NCBI GenBank assembly: GCA_030549775.1
Contig: CM060172.1
Span: forward strand, 52,131,942 to 52,195,941
Reading direction: 5' to 3'
Source of the DNA: Tamarix chinensis
Lineage: Eukaryota > Streptophyta > Magnoliopsida > Caryophyllales > Tamaricaceae
DNA: 64,000 nucleotides
Each line of letters opens with the position of its first letter. The first letter of the stretch is position 1. A model generated the notes under the pieces. That model was given only the letters and a program-made list of their open reading frames with translations. It did no database searches and was not told where the DNA came from. A program made the translations under genes and the position numbers. Positions 32,401 to 46,799 of the stretch are shown piece after piece.

Positions 32401-35400
32401 TATAACACCATAAAATTGATAACTAAAAAATTTCATTTTTAGTGAAAGTATAAATATAATCTAGTAGGTTTTATTGTCATGTTTAGTACATGTCCACTCA
32501 TTGTAATTTTTTCATACCAAATGGAAGGCTAAAACATTTAGAACCTCAAATCCAAACAACTTGAACAATATAACATAATAGAAGAAATTATAATATAACA
32601 TAATAACTAATATTATGGAGATTTACTTTAGAAATAAATACAAAAAAGGGAAAGAATAAGGGAATACCAAAATATAACAATGAGTCAAGATGAAATATTC
32701 AAAATTCTAGGGACACAATATGTGTCAGCCTTATATAGTGATAATTATAATACACCCATTTTCACCGCCCAAATTATTTTGATTTCAAAACAATTTTATG
32801 AAAGCCAAATAGGAAAATAGGCTCTTTCTGCCACTTCCAACATAGACTAAGTAGCTATAATACCTAACCCATGTCGGATGTAACGCTAAAATTAACTTAT
32901 ACTTAGTGATCAAACATGATAGCACATGATCCCAATGATATAAGAATCAAGATACAAAACCAGAAGGGAAACCTTGATGAAATATTTTAGGCATAAATGC
33001 CTAAGGGAAAATTAAGTCATATACCCCAACATAATGCTGGTTGACTCTGACACCCAACATGATTAAGCACCTTATATGGAGAACAAGTGTATGCATCAAC
33101 AATTGAAAATCATGGTATTTAATACAAACGTAATAAGTAAACATATCCAACTTTAAGAAAATAACATGCATAATACATCAAGTGATAACGTGCTTAGGTG
33201 CTATACATGAATTCCATCGATGATTATAATTTAGCCTCACCTAAGACAAAAGATTGGTTAGACATGACATGACGGCACAATTACGCAACCTAGTGTAGGA
33301 AATAAGATGTAATATATAGAACCTCTAATGTATTTTAATTAAAATAGAGAGTTACAAGGATTCCTTCGATTCATTAAAAGAAAATGTAAACCCACTAAGG
33401 AATCTCTAAGGTTCAATCCCAAATCATTCTTACAATTTGACTCTTGGTCTTCCAAGTATTTCCAAGTGCTTACATTGAAAATATGCTTATAACATATAAG
33501 AACATCCTGTCCCATCACCAATGGACACATAAGTCATGGGGCATAAAGAAGAAGAATGGGATTATCCTGCTTTACTACACATGTACATAACCATCAAAGC
33601 ATAAACTAGGAAATCTTGCTCCAATACCAATGGAGACATAAGATATTAGGCTCAAGAAAAAAATATTAGAAGTATCCCACTCGACTACACATGTACATAT
33701 ATGCTAAGAGGGTGGTATATGGACTTCGACATCCACCACACTTGAACATATAATGTCATTGCAGCTTGGGCATACTATCTACTATGTATGGACAACTGCT
33801 ATGGAAGATCCTGTTAGGTATCCAAATATTCAACCATATATATCCCTCATAGGGTTCAAAGATAGCCTCTAGGTTAAAGAAGGTATCTAACCATTAGCAG
33901 CGAGGGCCATTTGTGTTTAATGGCAACACAAAACACCAAATCTGTAGAATGTGTTTGTTACGATAACACCAAACATATCCACAAGTATTTATAGATAATA
34001 TAAAATGTTCTAAAAGTGTTTATTGATAACATAAAACGTAAAACAAGTGTTTATACATAACACTAAACATATAATCATGTTTGATTAAACACGTCATCCA
34101 AAAATTGCACTTTTCATCTAAGAGAACACATAAGTGTCAAAAGACAATCACATTAGATGTATTTAATTTAACATCCTCAAAATAAGGTCCCATACCATTT
34201 TCAAAAAAGAAAAAAATATATCCATGCAAAGAAATATTCACATTTTACAAAAAAATTTCATTTTATATCAAGAATATTAAATTAAATACCATTAATTTAC
34301 TATATATGCTATGTTACAATTTTGAGAGTCAACATCAATAGTTAATGGCTAACCATTGACATATAACCTCTAACAACATATTTAAGGCCTTTAATATTAA
34401 ATATTATCCTTTTATTCCTTAATTAGGTATTAAATATGAGTAATGTCATTTTTACCCTATGTGTGGTAATAAGTGGATTGTTAGTTAAAAACACTTTGAA
34501 TACCATATGAAATATAAATAACTTATGTGAACTCAAGCACGATAAACTTTAATCATATGTAAAAAAATCTAAATGATAACATGTTATATGCCAAATTTAC
34601 TCTAAAAACACCAATGATTATCACAAAAACCCAAATATTATACCAAGAGTAAATCAATCAAAAAGGGGGCATACATCATGTTTCCAAGCAAAACATCACC
34701 AAGAAAAATCAAAGCCTAATCATGTTCGAATCAAGACTTACCAAACACAGAACTTGAAGTAAACACTTCTGTAATCATCATGATATCCTTTAGTTAAACT
34801 AAAAGGCCAAATTTCATCCAAAAGATAAAAAACACAAAAATAAAAACAAACATGATACAAATCACACTTAACATGTAAAACCCATTTCCAAAGGGTTTAG
34901 GACATTTATCTTTATCTCAAATACTCCAAACTAAGAAAAGAAACAAATATCAATGAGAAGTTAGTTTAGAAAATCAAGGAGAACTTAACTTTTCATTAAC
35001 CCCAACTTCCTTTTACTTAATCAAATGAAATATATCTTGCCAAAGGAAATTAGAAGTGAAAGTAATTAAGGTATAAAAATGGAGGAAATAAGAGAGGGAA
35101 TCTATGAAATGGTACGAGTAAGGAGAATAATAGTTGGAAAATAAGGGGGGAATAAGAGAAAAGGTGAATAAGTTTATAAGGTAATAATTGGTGGTACAAC
35201 TATAGATAATATCAAAGACTCTTAATACTTAAGTTTTGTTGTAAAAACAAATAATTTAAAATGACTAAGTTCTAGAGGGGGGATGATTTTAACATTCAAG
35301 AGTATCCTGAGAGCTAGGTACATTAGCGAAAATAATAAGAAAAAGGATTAGAAGGAAGGGTCACTTAAAGGTTAAGGTTAGAAGGGGTAAAATGGTAAAT

Positions 35401-36054
35401 TTTTGACAAAGGAAGCATAACTTGAAATGAACAACACTAGGCTGGATGGCATAGATATAAGGGACAAGCTAAGAGACTCAAATTCATGTGTATCAAGAAT
35501 TAAGGGTTAGGATGGATTCTTACAAGATTAGATAAGAGTTAGAAGAAGAACATTTTATTTGAGTGACTTGTTATGCCCAAAATTATCTAATGAAATACAA
35601 AAAGTGCAAAATAATCAAAAAATTATTTTTTGAATCATTTAGAACTCAATAAAACCAAAATATAATGATTCCCAAAATTTTATAAATTTTAGATAGCTAA
35701 AAGGGTGTCTCGGGGCTTAAAACGCAATTAAGGTACATTAGCACAATAAATAATATATGTTTTCCAATAACTTAGCTTGATATTTGAAAAATTCTAAGAG
35801 ATAGAGAAAAAAATAAGTTGAAAATCCATTTAAAGAATAGTCTCAAAGGAGTTCAAGGGCTCAAGGAGGCTTGGAAGTACTATGGGAGTCAAAACCATAA
35901 GAAACGATGAGAAAACTACAATATAATATTTCAAAAATATAACAAGGGTTTCTAATTCTTAAAATAATGTAATAAAATATTCAAGATAAGATGATTTATT
36001 TTTGAACAACAAGAATTGTGAATAATTTAAGGTTTTTAAAAGGTGAGTATTATA
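32401..36054 (-). mobile_element. Probable long LTR unit, reverse orientation, degraded (copy I)
   Basis: It begins TATAACACCATAAAATTGATAACTA, a weak version of the family's 3' terminus, followed by AGTGAAAGTATAAATATAATCTAGTAGGTTTTATTGTCATGT as in other reverse copies. A purine-rich block on + (35040-35170) and an ending AAAAGGTGAGTATTATA at 36054 are in the expected places. The flanks AGGCT and ATAAC do not match, so one or both edges may be wrong or the copy may be a recombinant. Confidence 0.42.
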
Positions 36055-38400
36055 ATAACTCATAGTCTAGAGCCAAGTTCATTACTCTTCTGTGGCCATA
36101 AGATCAAAGTTGGTAAGATCATCATTGAAGACTTGTAACACATCATGTAAAATTATATAATATCAGTACATAACCATAGTGAGTAATAAAATCTACCCTA
36201 AATAGGTAGCTTGCAACACGTAAGGTTAACATATAATCATGAGATAATAACATAATCTATAATAATGGTAACATAACAATAACACATGAAATCATGGATT
36301 GTGTAAAGAAACATACACTGCTAAATGTTAAATATGTTAAGAGGTACATGAATTACAACTAATAAGGTACCAAATACAGCATTGTGGAAAAATAAGTTAA
36401 ATTAAGTATGGCTGGAATGATAGTCCGGTCATCATATTCCATAAAGACTTATCATGTTAATCAAATTTATTATTCAACACAATGACGCAGACTTAAATAA
36501 CCTAATGCATGAATAAGACATTAATTGTTGGGTATGGACCAGAGCTCTCATAAAGTTTTGACTCTAGTACACAAATGATACTAGTCCTATTATCTCCCTA
36601 CTAGTAACTAGAATTCACAAATCCCTTGAACATTGAATTCTTAAGTATGCATATCCTCTATAAGATCCATATAGACCATAGAGTAAATATAAAACCTTTA
36701 CAACCCTCAAAAGGAATATGGGAAAAAGTAAAAAACACCGATATATCACAAAGACCAAACCTATTTCGAAGACCATCTTAAGTGATACAAACAAGTCCCG
36801 ACTCAAGTATTTTTCCACTTTAAGTATTTAATATTTTATTCAATGAATCATAGCTAACACATAATAAGAATCACATGCAACATTTATAACCATAACAATC
36901 ATACTTAACCAGTCTTTATTTTATGACCCCTTATTAACAAATCCATACTTGATCTATAAGGGATTAAGGTCTAACACTATTTATATGGCTCAAAACCATA
37001 CTCTTATTATTAGAATCAATTCATACCAACACATGTGTCCATTTAAAATAATTATAATTTCTACTAAGTTTTAACAAAATAGTAACAACCCAACCCTTAG
37101 AGAAGACCAAAATTCCCTTAGATACCCTAATTATTAATTATTTTACACAAATATAATTATTCTCGTTACTTACTAAAAATTAATAGCACTCTTAGATCCA
37201 TCCCTAGGTTACCTTAAAGCCAAATTGAAGCCTAGAAAGGCCTATCTAACATATGACATGAAAAGAATTTCCAAAGGGTTACTAATCCCATTTTAAGCCA
37301 TTTTAAGAGCTTGACATAAATAATGATGTTGATCCACTCTTAACCAACTTTTTATTATAAATCAACGTCTTAAATATTGATAATATATTCTAACAACCTC
37401 ATAGTTTAAGATAAGTCCAAAATGATGTTCACACTTGAAATTAGCCAAAATCACTTTAAATCATAATGTCTACTCATTTCTTATAATTAAAGGAACCCAT
37501 TTATTACACTTTATTTATATTCTCATCATTTTACACATATCTTACTAAAAAAATCAAAATTAAAGTGAAAGGACAAAGATTCCCTTGAACACTTTAAATA
37601 TTATAATGTTCATAACAAGCTCTAAGCATACTAAAACCCTAACACATTATATATCAAATTTTAATAAAGACCTAATGAATTTAATGGAATACTCAAATTA
37701 TCACAAAAGTGCCTCAGGCAATTGAAAATGCCCTTAGTTGAGAGCCACGCATAAAATACACACTTAAATTATCATGAAATTAGCACCACGTTTATATACA
37801 AGCATATATACCCTAAGATAAATCTATGAACATGCTTCAAAAACTTCATGATTAAAGATAAAGTTTGAGTGTTACATGTAGAATGGATAATGTTTCTCAT
37901 CCATTTTCCATCATAATCATTTATTAGCTTCAATGCGCTAAAATACATATAATATCATATATATCATAAATTAAAACAAACATGTAATAACTCATAACAA
38001 GGGATTTAAAATCCTAGCATAAACCATATCACGATATTTTTATATATCACCAACACACATGCCATAGTACACATAAAATCATATCAACATGCTCAAGAAA
38101 TATAAAAATAATTTGATTTTATATTCAATACATATAACATGAATACTTATGCTTTTCTCAAATTAAAAAAAAAAAACTAACATGATTAGAATTTAAATAA
38201 TAGAGCACCTGATGCATAAAATCTACTTCAAAAGGGTTGACTATAGCACTAAGATTCCAAGATTCTAAGATCCTAAGCAATAATTTAGTACCCTAAATTT
38301 CCCTAATGCTAATTTTTGGATGATTAGCTTCCTAAGCCTTATTTAACTTTCTAGCCTTGTTTTATAATCTTGCATTCTCCCAAAATCTACCCATTTTACC
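36055..38400 (-). mobile_element. Partial long LTR unit body, reverse orientation (copy J)
   Basis: It resumes in mid-tail: CTACCCTAAATAGGTAG (36193-36209) is the second stem-loop, AAGTATGCATATCCTCTATAAGATC (about 36640) and CCACTTTAAGTATTTAATATTTTATTC (about 36811) are family boxes in order. The body then runs on as AT-rich DNA with CCAAAATTCCCTTAGA text. Neither terminus was found; copy I probably inserted into it. Confidence 0.4.
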
Positions 38401-39838
38401 TCAATACTTTATAAAATTTATATTTCATTTCAACTGATGCCTGGTCAATTAGGCATTACCTTTTGATTGGCTGACCTACAACCAACTAATCCTATTTTCC
38501 CAATGCATCCAATGGTTGATTGCTAGCGTCCTTCATGGACCAGAGCTAGGTGGTTTTAACTGTTCTTATTTTATTTAATTGATTTAACCCCAAATCAAAT
38601 TTTATAGTCAATATTTTTATATATTTTGGTTTTGAGATTGATTCCATATAATTTTCTAATTTTTCATAATTTTTAAGAATTATTTAGTTATTTTCCTAAT
38701 TTTTACCCATTCATTAAACTTTCTACATTATCTTAATTACTTTAATTGTTGTTTGAACACTATTAGCCTTATTAACTATATGATTCAACTTTTCTATACT
38801 CCTTTACTTGATTAACCTTGTTCGGTTTCATTGAACCAAGTTTTTAGCCATAATCTACATCTTATACCTTCTACCAACTCCTTTACACTCTTACGCCACC
38901 ATACTTCTTTCTCCCAAACTGAACCTCTTTCATGAATTGCAAGATACCCCTAAATATATCCCTTATCATCTACCTCCTTCATTTGGTTTTCTAATATAGG
39001 GATATAAGCCGTATTTTCCCTCATTTCACACTTCGCCAATTTATATATTTCCCAACTTGCTCCCTCCTCTTACCTTTCCATTTTTTCTCCTTTGTTCTTG
39101 GTGGTTCCAACTATTCCAAGTTTATCAATCATCTACCTTTTATTTTTTTATTTTTCCACTTCAAAAATCTTCAATGTTAGTTCATTAGTGCTCATTCTTA
39201 AGCAAATGTTGGTTAAGATCCATAGATTGTGAAGTGCTCATCTCTTGTGTTTAAGTCTCCATCCTTTTTGACATTTAAGGGGTTTCCCCTTCTCCTTTTA
39301 ATTATCCAATGTCAATTATTAATCCCTTATTTCCATTCTTGACATCTAATTTTATGTATTTTTAATTAGGTGATTCTAAGGTGTAGTTGAAGAAGGTGTT
39401 AGAGGTATTAAGGCTATACACTCCCTTATATTATTCATATTTATTTGTATACGTTATTTTAATTTGAATGTCATGATATCATACTCTAATTTTATTAAAA
39501 AAATGATTTAGATTAATCAAGCTTGTATTCATATATTAGTTATGATTTCATAAGCAGTGTGTAATTTATGATTATATGTAAACATGCCCTATTAGGACAT
39601 GCTAGGTATTATATTTAATTTTAAAGTATGATAATGCATTTTATTATTTTAATAAGAATGTTATTAAGTATATTATCATCTATTTTAGTATTTTTTAAGA
39701 GCTTTAAATGTGGTTTGGATTGTTTTTTTTTGTGGTTTTTAGCCTCTTAGGATTTTTATCCCTTTGGATTTTGGTGGAAGATTTGTGTGATTTAATTTGA
39801 GAAAACTACATCTTTAGGTATTATGTGTGGAAGATTAT
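38401..39838 (+). other. AT-rich then pyrimidine-rich DNA, probably part of another unit
   Basis: AT-rich up to 38780, then C/T-rich on + to about 39330, then AT-rich. The pattern matches the start of a + unit, but no TGTAACACC-like start is visible, so no boundary is given. No gene. Confidence 0.35.
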
Positions 39839-40450
39839 TGTAGCTCCCCAAAATTTACTACATAAAAGTTTCATTTTGTGGAAGCATAATAATAGAGTAA
39901 TGGGTGAAAGGCTAAAAATGAAACTCACAACTGGAGATCAGGCATAGGAAACATTTGATGTTGTGTTACAATATTACAATAAAGAGAATACAAATATATT
40001 AAATATATTGCAATCTAGGGAGATTAAGTGATAAAATCCAAACAACTGATAGAGAAAACTGGATAGATACTAGTGTACTCCCATAACCTAATAAGACACT
40101 ACAAGCAACACAACAAGCATCTGAACATCCTTAAACACTTGCAAACAAAAAAGATCTCCTACTCCTTAAGCATGAGACCTTGAAATGGTATCCGTTAGTA
40201 TAAAATATATCAATAAATATGGTTACTTCAGAGACATAAATTTTTATCTAATTTTAATCATGAGTCGTTAAAATCTTAACCTAATCCTAATCTCATAAAA
40301 TTAATATTTTACCTTACACTAATTCCTTAATCCTGAATCTTAACCTAATATTAATTTTAGGTCATTAATATTTTATTAACCTAAACCTAACCATGGATGG
40401 TTGATAATTGATTTTATCCTAATTCTCTAATCTAAATTATTTTATCTTAA
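39839..40450 (-). mobile_element. 3' terminal part of a long LTR unit, reverse orientation (copy K)
   Basis: It begins TGTAGCTCCCCAAAATTTACTACATAAAAG, then GTGGAAGCATAATAA, the complement of the family's ...TTCCAC...GTAGTAAATTTTGGGGTGTTACA end. It fades near 40230-40450 where copy L must begin. Sequence of tail type reappears at 48011, which suggests that copy L is inserted in copy K. Confidence 0.5.
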
Positions 40451-40747
40451 CTCTAATCCTAACCCTAAACTTATTTTCCCTTTCACCTTTCTCCTTTCGT
40501 TTTTCTTGTTCTTATCTTCCTTCTTATTTTTCTAAAGTCTTTCCCTTCATGATTCTCTCATCTCAGAGCCATTTTCCTTATTCCATGCTTATACCCTAAA
40601 TCTAACTATCCTACCTTCACAATCACCTCTCCAAATCTCTAGTATAGGATGTTAAAAAATTTGACCCAAAATATCCCTCGATCCTCTCCTCTACGTCTAG
40701 TTCCTTGCCTAACCTTTTCTACCATCCCTCATTGTCATTCACACCAC

Positions 40748-40750
<3 letters not shown>

Positions 40751-40784
<34 letters not shown>

Positions 40785-40790
40785 ACTTTT
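40751..40790 (+). repeat. (AC)n microsatellite
   Basis: Nearly pure CA run inside the pyrimidine-rich block of copy L. Confidence 0.9.
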
Positions 40791-42178
40791 TGTACTCTAT
40801 ATTTCTTTTATTCATTTAATATCCTCACCCAACTTCCTTACTCCCACCATTATTGTCAAACACCCAGTCCGATGCATCACCCTCTTTTTCTCCTTCCATC
40901 ATTCCCTATTCATCGATGCTGATATCACCCAACCTTTGATAGCATGAAGAACCACCTATTTTCACAAGAAACCAACCACCACAACCAACCCATAAATCCC
41001 TCCTCATATTCATAATAAAAACACACTAAACACCATCATCTTATGTTGCACAATGTACTACCATCACCTGCCTTCGCTCCATCTCCGTTAGCTTCGACAC
41101 TAAGTGTCTTTGCACCCACATTAGCAATGGTAATGAGTGCCATTTTCAAACTTTTATATGAATCCAAGATAATTTTTCATCCCTCCTAAGAGAAAATATT
41201 AATTGTTGTGCATTCCCCTTTCTTGCATAAAATTCTACTGCTACCATAACACACTTGCGCGATTCAATTTTTTTTAATTTCCCCCTCAATTTATCTTATA
41301 ATTTACTTGTTTATATCCATAATTTATAGTTTTGTTTTATCTTTTTTTATTTGGTTATTTTATGGATTTCTCATATAAGGTGGGATAGGTTGTATGTAAT
41401 TCAAGACCATTGCTCTTTTCAGTAAGGATACATATCATAGTTAGGAATTTTTTGGCCAAATGTTATGTATAATTACATCTATTATCATGATTTTTTGAAT
41501 ATTTTGTTAAGTTTATGTTATTAATTTTATGATATGATAATGTGGATCATATGATCTGAAGTGAGTAGGAATGAGAAAGCATGCACTTATATGATATTGT
41601 TATGATATGACTAATGTTGTAAACCCTAAGTGAGTTAGTATGATACATGGTATTGTAATATGGATTCGATAAATTATGATAAATGATAAATAATTTTAAT
41701 TAATTTTATGGTTATTTAATTAATTAAGGATTGGAAAATAATGATATTGGACATATAAGGTCTTTTGTAAAATAAGGGTGTTTGCCTATCTTTAGGGGTA
41801 TTTTGATCAATATGGTTTTAATATAGAAACTTTAGTGTTTTAATGTTCTAAGTGGCTTAAAATATACTAGTAATTATCATATGAAATATTTGGAGTAATT
41901 ATGAATGGGCTATGTACAAATAAAATGAGAAAATTACTTAAATTAGGAATAATAATCATAAAGGTAGTGTTATTATTGCACGTATAAGACGTTGGAGTTA
42001 GACCATGATTTTTGGATATATTTTAATATTAAAATATGAAGTAAGTATATTAAATTTTGTGACTATATGAATCTTATAGGAAAAGTTATATCTAATTTTT
42101 GAAATTAGGGTTTCAAAGGTGTTGTAAATAGTAACTCTAGATATAGGGTTGTTATCGCATGTGTATAACGTGAGATTT

Positions 42179-45100
42179 TGTAACACCTCTATTTTTCACT
42201 ACCAAGAACTTTCATTTTAAAAACATTGCTAAAGTGGAAATATAAATCCAACCTTTAAAAAATAGGGTACTACCGCCATGTCTGACACAAGATAGCTACC
42301 TCACCATCTACATCACATTAGATACAAGGTTAAGTATCTGACCAATCAAAACCACAAGGGAAAACTAGAGTGCACATGATAAGAAAATCATTATTGACAA
42401 CCTAGGGCTCCATAGGCCCAAATCCACAAAACATACATATAAAGAAAATAAAATGCTTAATTGAAGCAAATCCTTTTCAATAGGATGCACCTTGGTCACT
42501 CAAGGACCACAAAAAAGTCGTTGGGAAAGCCTACGCTGAAGAACCCAACATTTTTGAGGGGAGGATGGACTACTCTATGGTTGTCCTCAAGTAACCTACA
42601 ACCAAGCTCCTGATCATGGGATTGAGTAGAGGATTGCAACAACATCCCCATTAGTGTGCATACATACTAAATAAACCAATCTCGCACCATCATGTAGCTC
42701 TTGGCACAAGCAAGACCCATATGGCATACTCATGATACAACTTACTAAAATATGCATGTGACTTTTCTATTTTGTCATTCACGTACCATCACATATGTCA
42801 TACAAGATATGTGTGGATATATTTAATCATGTGTTGTTATATTCATGTCAATATACCAGGGTACACAAACTTTCAACATGCATATTGTCTACTCATGGAG
42901 CATGAATTACTTAGATTATTCATTTGGCAGTACTTAGAGAATGACTTTCATAGTGATGAGGAAACAGGATTACATGTATAACTTCTAACTATGGATGGAT
43001 CATGAACATAAGAATATTATATTGTACAATAAATCATGGAAACATTTCAGAATATAGGTATGTACCACCGTAGACATTCTGGAAGAACATATGATGAACA
43101 TTTTTTTTGTTTTATTCTAATTGATTACCTTTTTTTGACGACAAGTTTGAAATCTTAATGCAGAAAAGTTTCATCAAATTCCAAGTAGTTGAGCATGAAG
43201 TATACCACATATTCAAAACTTAAACGGGGTTTGAGATCTTAAATATTCATAAAAGCAAAGCGAATGCCCTGTTAAATAACCATAATCATGTAACAAGAGC
43301 TTGCTAATTACTTCCTCCTTAGATCTTATTTCAATCATCATTTTAGTTTAGATAAAATGAAATTTCTTTACAAAATCCTTGTGCAATAAGTATGTATATA
43401 ATTATTGCACCTCAAGCTCTAGATTAATAGGTGGAATTACTCCCCATAGCCTCTCAATACAATGAAAGTCATCCAAATAGTGGACATAAAGTTTTAGCTC
43501 ATGCCAAGGAAACTTAATGGACATAAGTCCGGCCTTTTGCCTTAAGTAACATGGACATAAGTCTTGGCCGAAGCCACACCATAGGTAACTAGACCCTTTA
43601 GTATTGATACACCTAGTATATCAGTCATTTTTAGAGTAGGTAAGACACTAGGATCTCAAGGATCCTACCCAAAGATAAAGCTCCAAGGCACCCAAAGGCA
43701 AAAATGCCCAAAGGCAGACTAACCTGTGATAGCTAATCGAGGATCAAATAATCCAAACCTTTTACAGTACTCATTCCACTTTAAGTGATCGATGTCATAT
43801 TAGCTTGGAAATGTCATTTCGCATGAAGGCCTACAATAATATCACGCCAAGCACACAAGCCCTTTTAACTCAACACACCCATATAGGGTTCTCACATCAT
43901 CTACTGTTCCCATTTATGGTGTCTTTAAGAGATTATTCTAGTACATAATCCATTATGCTAAAGGGTGGAATTAATTGATGTTAATATCACCCATAATAGT
44001 TCAAGCCAACAATTGAATTTCCATTTATTCACTTGTTCATAATTCAACTCTAGATCATGCCAAGGTTAAAGTTATAGTTCATTACTTAATCATAGACTTA
44101 CCTAATTCTTAAAGGATGTTCCAATTAAATTCCTAAAGCTAAAGGTGAAGGTCCAACTAAACGTCAACTAGAGTCTAATCCTAACTCACAATTATTTATT
44201 TATTATTTATTCATTAGCTAAGTGAAGATCACTAGTCATAGGTAAAGTTAACTCAAATCTATCCTATATGTTTATGTTATTTTATTTCATCTTTGCTAAG
44301 TCATTTCACTTATGGGTTTCCATTTTAAGGCCATGATATAAGTTACTAGAGGTCTATTATCCATCCTTTTGATCCATTACATCAATACTAACCATAAAAA
44401 TCCATTTCTATCTTTTGATGATCTATACATGTTATGTTCAAGAAGAGGGCCCAATGTCATACTAAGGTCAAACATTGAATAAGTTCTTTTATTACTTTTA
44501 ATCCATTATTTAACTTCAGTAATATAGATAATTTCATAGCTATTAGCATACTAGGTCGTTATCTAAGAATAATAAAATTCAAACATTACATTAAAAAAGA
44601 AAACAGGTGAGAAAAGTAAAATTGGCCGAGACCAGTTGACCGATTTCAAACCCAATCGATGGTTCTTGCCGACTAATTAATTAATTTCATGGACCAGTTA
44701 ATTGGTCAGGGCCCCGCAAGCCTTTTAATGGTGGTGAACTAGTCGGTCGGTTACCTCAATAGCCTATTATTTTGAGAACTAGTCAATCAGTTTGGTTATA
44801 TAGATTGATGGGTCTAACCCGAGGCTAAGACTATTGGAGTTGCAGACTAACCAATCAATTAGTTGACCCAACCAATTAACTATTTTAGGAACTATTTGAT
44901 CAATTTGGTCAAACTAGTCAATCGGTTGAACCTAAGTCCAAAACCACCAAATTTACAGACCAACCAGTCGATCATTTGACCAAACCAGCCGATTGTTCTA
45001 TGTACTTGTTGATTGGCTTGGTCAAATTTGTTGATGGGTTTAATTCGAGACCAATATCACATAATTTATAGACCAACCAGTCAACTAGTCTACCAAACCA

Positions 45101-46799
45101 GTCAATCGGTCTTAAAGACCCATTGATTGGTTTGGGGAGAAACAGCCCACAAAACACAGATTACACTTGATTAAATTTCATAACTTTGCCCATTCAAATC
45201 CAAAGATTAATCTTAGGTTATTCAAGATACTTAACAAGTAATATTCTTGACTTGACAAGTGAAATACCAAAAATTATTCTAGGAATCATATCAAATCTTG
45301 CTGGTATATTATGTACTTAAATTAGAAAATTATGCATCACATTCTCTTCTTACTAGGCAATTATGCAACAATCTACTCCATATGTCGCATATATCGTTGT
45401 CACTTAAGACATCTAAAATATCAAAAAGTTTTGAATCTAGATCCAAAGACATGAGATTCAGGTATATAAAGATTTAACTCATGTTTCTTACTAGTCCATT
45501 TATTCATTCTATACAACTAGTGCAGTCACATTATCATTTCTACTAATCAGGATATCACAGACTTATAGCACATATACTATACTTACCCATACCATTTCTG
45601 CAATAATAGGTGAGGAAAATTATTTACCCTAGAAAGTCGAGCAACACATCAAAAGAGCACAAGTCTTTGAAATTCCAAATTCTTTTTCATATGCCGAAAC
45701 ACCTTTAAAGAAAAGATTAATTAAAACATAGTAAAAAGCTTTCTAAAATTATGAAAGGAAGATTTAATAAAATCTAGGACCTAGAAGAGAAAATCAAACA
45801 AAACCCACCTTCCAAATGGGAAAAATAGAGAGCACTAGTGATGAAATTTAACCCTCACTCTTTTCCCCAATCTACTCTATGTTGTTAAAAATCAAAGAAA
45901 GAAGGAGCTAGAAAGAGGATTAGAAGAGGAACATAAGATTAGAACACAACCACGAAGAGGGAAAAGTGGAAAAGTAAGTGTAACGAAAAACATGGCAGTT
46001 TGGAGGTTAGGGAAGAAGAGAGGAAAATGAAGACTTTGAGTTCTAATGACTAAGGGTTTTGCTGAAAGGAGAAGGGTGAGGGACTGTATAAATCAAGACC
46101 CCCAAACCTCATTCTAAATTAAATATTTAAAGTGTAGGTTTTCGAAGTTTCAAAGCTGACATTTTTTACCTTAAACAAGTTTGGTGAAACTATAGAGTTC
46201 TAGGTAATGTGCCTCAGAAATTTCAAACATAACAAGGGTATGATGACAACAATGGATGAGAATTAAATTTCAACAAATCTAATATAATTCATTTAGGAAT
46301 CTCATAGAAGAAAGAGAAAATAGGGAAGAAGAAGACAAATGAGTTGAGGGAATGAAAGTGACTTCTCATGAATTCTCCCCTCATGAGTCATTGAAAATAA
46401 GCAAAACAGGCTAATTAGGTTCAGAAGTTTCGTAAAGATTGAAAACAAACTATTCACAACAGATTTATGACCTTAGAAATTTTTTGGGGAATAATTCATA
46501 GGAAAAATTGAGTTAGAAAAACAACTAGGTTAGTAAAACCACTCGATCAGTACCCCAAACCAGTTGATTGGTTCATGGGGGTTTTAGAAATTGAATTTAA
46601 TGGACAAACTAGTCGTTCAATTCCTCAAACTAGTAGGCTAGTTTCTCAGTAAAACCAAGTATTTTTCCTAATCAAATCAAGCTTATCCAAGAACCATACC
46701 AATATTAAACACACTTCCAAAAAAAGATAAAACACACTTGATCACCATTAAACACCTAAATTAGCACACATTAAGGATTCTAAAAAGTGAGGTATTATA
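42179..46799 (-). mobile_element. Complete long LTR-like unit, reverse orientation (copy M), inside copy L
   Basis: On + it opens TGTAACACCTCTATTTTTCACTACC and closes AAAAAGTGAGGTATTATA, 4621 bp. The flanks GATTT (42174-42178) and GGTTT (46800-46804) match in four of five bases. Removing it restores a copy of the ACGT-GGAGTTAGAC-ATGATTTTT segment also present once upstream (41985-42010), which supports the boundaries. On - it has a pyrimidine-rich block (about 46350-45890), an array of GATTGG-type palindromes (46640-44620) and tail boxes (about 43770). No coding regions. Confidence 0.8.
44620..45150 (-). repeat. Array of CAATCGGTTTGG-type palindromic motifs in copy M
   Basis: Repeated GAACTAGTCAATC, ACCAACCAGTCGATC, CAAACCAGTCAATCGG and GATTGGCTTGGTCAAA elements, spaced about 30-60 bases, with a weaker set at 46540-46640. 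They resemble the array in the copia LTR at 12120-12720, although the host elements are of different classes. Confidence 0.6.

Noticed and set aside
35573..35592. TGTTATGCCCAAAATTATC as another unit terminus
   Set aside because: Resembles the TGTAACACCCCAAAATT start only weakly and lies inside copy I without the expected following text or flanking duplication.
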